DNA of 64,000 bases from CALZKI01 sp045124055 (lineage in GTDB: Bacteria > Bacillota > Clostridia > Lachnospirales > Lachnospiraceae): contig JBGVKZ010000045.1 of assembly GCA_045124055.1 (NCBI GenBank), positions 11,549-75,548 on the forward strand, written 5' to 3'. Of the stretch, positions 61,229 to 64,000 are shown piece by piece. The position numbers and the translations under genes were made by a program. Position 1 is the first letter of the stretch. Each line of letters starts with the position of its first letter. The notes under the pieces were generated by a model, which ran no database searches, was not told where the DNA came from, and saw only the letters and a list, made by a program, of their open reading frames with translations.

Positions 61229-61257
61229 TTGAGAAAAAGAAGCAAACGCTGTATACT
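61229..61257 (+). promoter_or_regulatory. Promoter of PemK-like gene
   Basis: TTGAGA (61229-61234), a 17-base spacer and TATACT (61252-61257), 34 bases before the start codon. The gene therefore has its own transcript. Confidence 0.65.
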
Positions 61258-61291
61258 ATTATAAGATAACCGAAGAAAAGGGAGACAGAAG

Positions 61292-61906
61292 ATGCGGTTT
61301 AGTGATATAAAAGTAGGATACATTTATAATGTGATTTTTGATCCGGTCCGAGATTGTGAATTTGATGGTAAGCATTTGGCAGTAGTATTAAAGAGAAATA
61401 ATGATAAAGCAACATTTATTGTTATGCCACTTACGAGTGCACCTAATGGAGTCGGTGTGAATAAAATAAAATTAGGAGCGATGAATAGTTTGCCATCATC
61501 GTTAAAAACTAATGATACATACGCAGTATACAATCAGGTTAGAACAGTTAATGCTGATAGATTTATTGCTTTAAAAGAAGGCAGTGCAGTAAAGGAATGT
61601 CCGATGGAAAAGTATATTTTCCATAAACTATTATTTTTAGGTCTCCGAGAGATGGTATATAGTATCCCGCAAGATGAAAGGATTGAAATCTTAAAGTCTG
61701 CTTATGAAGCTGAGTTAATCTCAAAGGCAAAAGATATGGCTTATCAAATTGTAAAATTAAGGAAAGAGGAAATTCCCGATAAAAAGAAAATTGATGAATT
61801 TTTAGTACAGATTAACGAAACAATAAAAGGTGTAACATATTCTTTGGATAAGCAGTTTGTTAAGGATGGCATTGATGCGATTTTTAATGAGGCAAAAAAT
61901 TTGTAA
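61292..61906 (+). CDS. PemK/MazF-like endoribonuclease toxin with C-terminal extension
   Basis: 204 residues. The first 115 follow the PemK/MazF beta-barrel pattern: IKVGYIYNVIFDPVRDCEFDGKHLAVVLKR (the entry strand and conserved Pro/Arg region), FIVMPLTSAPNG and TYAVYNQVRTVNADRFI. A helical extension of about 80 residues follows (ILKSAYEAELISKAKDMAYQIVKLRKEE), which is absent from classic MazF. No antitoxin reading frame precedes it: only 170 bases of noncoding DNA lie between it and qatD. A tandem-module RNA starts 40 bases after the stop. GGGAG precedes the ATG. Confidence 0.8.
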   Translation: MRFSDIKVGYIYNVIFDPVRDCEFDGKHLAVVLKRNNDKATFIVMPLTSAPNGVGVNKIKLGAMNSLPSSLKTNDTYAVYNQVRTVNADRFIALKEGSAVKECPMEKYIFHKLLFLGLREMVYSIPQDERIEILKSAYEAELISKAKDMAYQIVKLRKEEIPDKKKIDEFLVQINETIKGVTYSLDKQFVKDGIDAIFNEAKNL

Positions 61907-61912
61907 TTTTTC

Positions 61913-61941
61913 TTGTATCTTTGAAAGGGATATGTTATAAT
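61913..61941 (+). promoter_or_regulatory. Strong promoter of tandem-module RNA
   Basis: TTGTAT (61913-61918), a 17-base spacer and an extended -10, TGT then TATAAT (61936-61941). It begins 7 bases after the stop of the PemK-like gene. Confidence 0.8.
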
Positions 61942-61947
61942 CTAATC

Positions 61948-62088
61948 AAGAAAAGAGCGAGATGCTCTGCTTAAGAATTTAGGGTATAGACTCCCAACTA
62001 AGAAGAATAGAGTTAACAGCTCTACAAAAATGATTTTTAGGGTATAGATTCCCAACCAAGAAGAAGCAGGTCGTAAGACCTGCTTTTT
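61948..62088 (+). ncRNA. Putative small RNA of two tandem hairpin modules beside PemK-like toxin
   Basis: About 140 nt between a strong promoter and the terminator GCAGGTC-GTAA-GACCTGC-TTTTT (62066-62088). Each module has a small hairpin (AGAGC/GCTCT at 61954-61968; TAGAG/CTCTA at 62008-62024) followed by a conserved 30-base block. There is no reading frame or RBS of note. Repeated RNA modules beside a MazF-fold toxin recall type III antitoxin RNAs (ToxI, CptI, TenpI). Those usually lie upstream of the toxin in one transcript, whereas this one is downstream with its own promoter. Not matched to any family I know. Confidence 0.65.
61978..62065 (+). repeat. Two direct repeats of 30 bp, 58 bp period
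   Basis: Copies at 61978-62007 and 62036-62065 match at 28 of 30 positions (C/T at the 14th base and T/C at the 22nd). Each begins TTTAGGGTATAGA, has CCCAA in the middle and ends AAGAAGAA; GGG and CCC can pair within the copy. The 28-base interval contains its own hairpin. Confidence 0.9.
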
Positions 62089-62136
62089 GCATAGGAACGT
62101 AAGATGGAAAACATATACTAAAAGGAGATGCGCAAT

Positions 62137-62379
62137 ATGCCGGAATGGATTTTTTTAATATTTGTTGCCATTCGTGAGGAAGAACAGAAGAGTTCGGATG
62201 TCACCAAAGAAATCTAGAAATTAGTGAAAGAGAATCCGGCAATTAATGCTAATGAAATAGCAGAGATGCTGAGTGTGAAAGCTGAGGAAGTACGTTACCG
62301 TATCAAATTGATGAAGAAATTAGGAGAGATTACAAGAAGAGGTGCTACAAAAGCTGGTGAATGGGAAGTAATTAAGTAA
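62137..62379 (+). pseudogene. Winged-helix DNA-binding protein gene interrupted by TAG
   Basis: An 81-codon frame from ATG 62137 (AAAGGAG upstream) is interrupted by TAG at codon 27 (62215-62217). The part after the stop reads VKENPAINANEIAEMLSVKAEEVRYRIKLMKKLGEITRRG, a clear winged-helix motif, and ends at TAA. A GTG at 62224 could restart translation but lacks an RBS. It is either a recently inactivated regulator or a two-part reading. It directly follows the small RNA terminator. Confidence 0.7.
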
Positions 62380-62487
62380 AATTGATAAGTGAAACAAATG
62401 GGATATACATGGTATAGCTGAAAATGTTCTGTTTTTATTTAGATTAATTGGCAATGTTTTGTCTTGGTATATAAGGAGAACAATTTT

Positions 62488-63480
62488 ATGAAACAAAAGA
62501 TTTTTTTGCAAGCAGCTCTTGAGGAAATGGGAATTTATTCTTATGACGAGTATCAAGAAAAGATAAAAATATGGGAAGATTTTGAGAATAGAGTATTTAG
62601 AGGTGGACAGGAAAAGATAGATACTTTAAGGGACTTGGTTGTAAATTATTATGAGAGTTATCAGTACAATCAGTTAAGTGGACAGTATATTTCGGTTAAT
62701 CCACGAGCGTGTCATAGTGATCTTATTGATAATTATATGTGTTTATTTCCTAAAAGAGCATTGATTGAAACGAGCGCATTATTGTCTTATATTGACATGA
62801 CACCACACAATGGTGAAAGTTATGATTTGCCACCCAATGATTTTATGAAGCAATATTTTCGATTTGAGAGCCTGATACAACATAATATTGCTTTTCTCTA
62901 CCCTATAGATACGCATGAAGAAATTAGTAAATTAGACGGTACGATATTTGATTCGGCTTCAATAATACCTTTAAAAAATGTTGCAGATGTATCACAAAAT
63001 GGAAACTTAACTAGAATACTTCAACAACCTGATATGTTCTATATGGCATTTCCATGGCTATATAACGCAAGGACAGAGGACTTTATTGAATTATGTGATA
63101 AATATCCAGTTGAATTTGATTGTCTTGCAAATGCAGTAGAAAAAATTGCAAAAGCAAGTAATGGGCAATCAGATCTACAAACGGATGTATTAAAGGAGCT
63201 AAAAGATGCTTTAATAAATCTTCAAATATCTTTTGAGAAGAAAAAAGCAGTTCTTAAAGCAAAAGGCATTACGACAGTAGTTGGAATTGCTCTTACATGT
63301 GTTCCATTTGCAGTTTCAAATTATTTTGATAATTTTGACCCTTCAATGCTACAGACAATTTTGGGAAGTGCATCCATTTTAGGAAGTAAGGATATATTAG
63401 AAGACTTCTTTTCTTTAAAAAAGGAGGGGAATGTTAATCCGTATTGGGTAATTTGGAGATGGAAACAAACATTATTATAA
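62488..63480 (+). CDS. Unknown 330-residue protein in defence island
   Basis: The start at 62488 is set by AAGGAGA 9 bases upstream. The protein is acidic and mostly alpha-helical by pattern (QAALEEMGIYSYDEYQEKIKIWEDFENRVFRGG), with a Pro- and aromatic-rich middle (YDLPPNDFMKQYFRFESL; MFYMAFPWLYNARTEDFIELC). A late hydrophobic stretch (AKGITTVVGIALTCVPFAVSNYF, about 268-290) may be a membrane segment. I recognise no family. AT-rich and placed among defence-type genes, so a defence or toxin role is possible but only by context. Confidence 0.7.
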   Translation: MKQKIFLQAALEEMGIYSYDEYQEKIKIWEDFENRVFRGGQEKIDTLRDLVVNYYESYQYNQLSGQYISVNPRACHSDLIDNYMCLFPKRALIETSALLSYIDMTPHNGESYDLPPNDFMKQYFRFESLIQHNIAFLYPIDTHEEISKLDGTIFDSASIIPLKNVADVSQNGNLTRILQQPDMFYMAFPWLYNARTEDFIELCDKYPVEFDCLANAVEKIAKASNGQSDLQTDVLKELKDALINLQISFEKKKAVLKAKGITTVVGIALTCVPFAVSNYFDNFDPSMLQTILGSASILGSKDILEDFFSLKKEGNVNPYWVIWRWKQTLL

Positions 63481-63533
63481 ATTATATTTTACATAGATAT
63501 TAATGTATTAAATTACAAAATGGCCGGAATCAA

Positions 63534-63566
63534 GCCTCCAATTCCTCATAAGATTTGGAGGTTTTC
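63534..63566 (+). terminator. Terminator after 330-residue protein gene
   Basis: CCTCCAA (63535-63541) pairs with TTGGAGG (63555-63561), followed by TTTTC. Confidence 0.7.
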
Positions 63567-64000
63567 TTCTGCCCATTTTTAGAGGAAAGGAATTTCCGAA
63601 ATAAATAATCTATGGTACAATATCCTAGAAGTTATCAAAGGGATAAGTAACCATAGGGAAAGAGCAGAACTAAAATCACTCATAAGCCAGTCCGGCTTAA
63701 TCTTGCAAACAAATCTAATCTTTTTTTATGGCAGGTGCAAAGTGATGCACCAAGCTGATTTTTTGCAGGTTCGATAGGGGACTGTTGCATCATTTTAGAA
63801 CCCAAACTTGACGAATAAGTCATGGGATGTGCATCATTATTGCACACTCATGGCATGTTGAGACATGCGTCCTTTTAACCCACAAAAAATGTGATGACTT
63901 TAGTGTTAAGATAGAAGTGCCTGTAAAATCGTTATAATAGGGAATTTAGGGAGTAGTGGAGCAGTCAAGAGAAAATGTCTTGGCTGTTCTTTTTATAGAA
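63567..64000. other. Palindrome-rich noncoding DNA at right end
   Basis: No credible reading frame. It holds AAGCC-AGTCC-GGCTT, GGTGCA-AAGTGA-TGCACC (about 63736-63753), a longer imperfect hairpin around CATGGGATGTGCATCATTAT with TGCACACTCATG, a TATAAT at 63933-63938 and a terminator-like stem CAGTCAAGA/TCTTGGCTG (63962-63986) with a T-rich tail. The -10 followed by a short hairpin suggests the leader of a gene beyond the window. It could be the edge of an integrated or insertion element. Confidence 0.5.

Noticed and set aside
61978..62065. Minimal CRISPR array (two 30-bp repeats, 28-bp spacer)
   Set aside because: Only two copies with two mismatches, the spacer itself forms a hairpin matching the one before the first copy, no cas gene is present, and the unit lies within a promoter-to-terminator transcript.

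Overview
The window is AT-rich chromosomal DNA of a Gram-positive anaerobe, most likely a member of the Lachnospiraceae (Clostridia). The reasons are strong AGGAGG-type ribosome binding sites throughout, a T-box before thrS, a CIRCE element, an AUU-started infC behind an attenuating leader, B12-dependent MetH with its activation domain as a separate gene, a SleC-type cortex-lytic enzyme, a DUF1540 protein and a DUF5717/DUF5716 operon. The species cannot be fixed from the sequence alone.

Layout. 1-4.2 kb: aspartate-family operon (ACT-domain protein, homoserine dehydrogenase, a phosphoglycerate-mutase-like gene where a homoserine kinase would be expected, aspartate kinase). 4.3-4.56 kb: an orphan structured RNA with its own consensus promoter and terminator. 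4.7-10.9 kb: membrane-anchored GH3-like protein lacking catalytic residues, tRNA-Gly(GCC), asparagine synthetase, an EAL-domain protein and small genes including a lone AbiEi/DUF6088-like protein. 11-17.5 kb: DegV, a radical SAM protein, TraX and the methyl-folate/methionine genes metF, MetH activation domain and metH. 17.6-22 kb: glutamate dehydrogenase and a LytTR-controlled ABC export operon with paired direct repeats at its promoter. 22-28 kb: ECF sigma factor/anti-sigma pair, a two-component system and a VanY-type carboxypeptidase. 28-36 kb: an HMGL-like aldolase, a YitT/YczE-like membrane protein, a beta-CASP nuclease, thymidylate synthase, DHFR, a PrsA-like lipoprotein and HtpG behind a perfect CIRCE. 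36-45 kb: SleC on the minus strand, divergent from a four-gene operon of unknown function (DUF5717, DUF5716 and two unnamed proteins). 45-56 kb: polar amino-acid ABC importer, HAD phosphatase, SEC-C protein, T-box/thrS, DUF1540, infC-rpmI-rplT, PepD and RlmD.

56-64 kb is an accessory island. It holds two genes typical of Tn1549-like conjugative elements (one ArdA-like), cut off inside a third gene that runs into the P-loop of a KAP-type ATPase. Next come a short fragment resembling the end of QatB, then complete QatC-like and QatD-like genes, so this reads as a Qat antiphage operon broken by an internal deletion. Beyond it lie a PemK/MazF-like toxin with no protein antitoxin, a promoter-driven small RNA built from two tandem hairpin-plus-30-nt modules, a winged-helix gene split by a stop codon, a 330-residue unknown protein and palindrome-rich noncoding DNA.

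The best candidates for undescribed biology are the PemK-like gene with the tandem-module RNA (61.2-62.1 kb), the DUF5717/DUF5716 operon (37.7-44.8 kb), and the orphan RNA at 4.35 kb.
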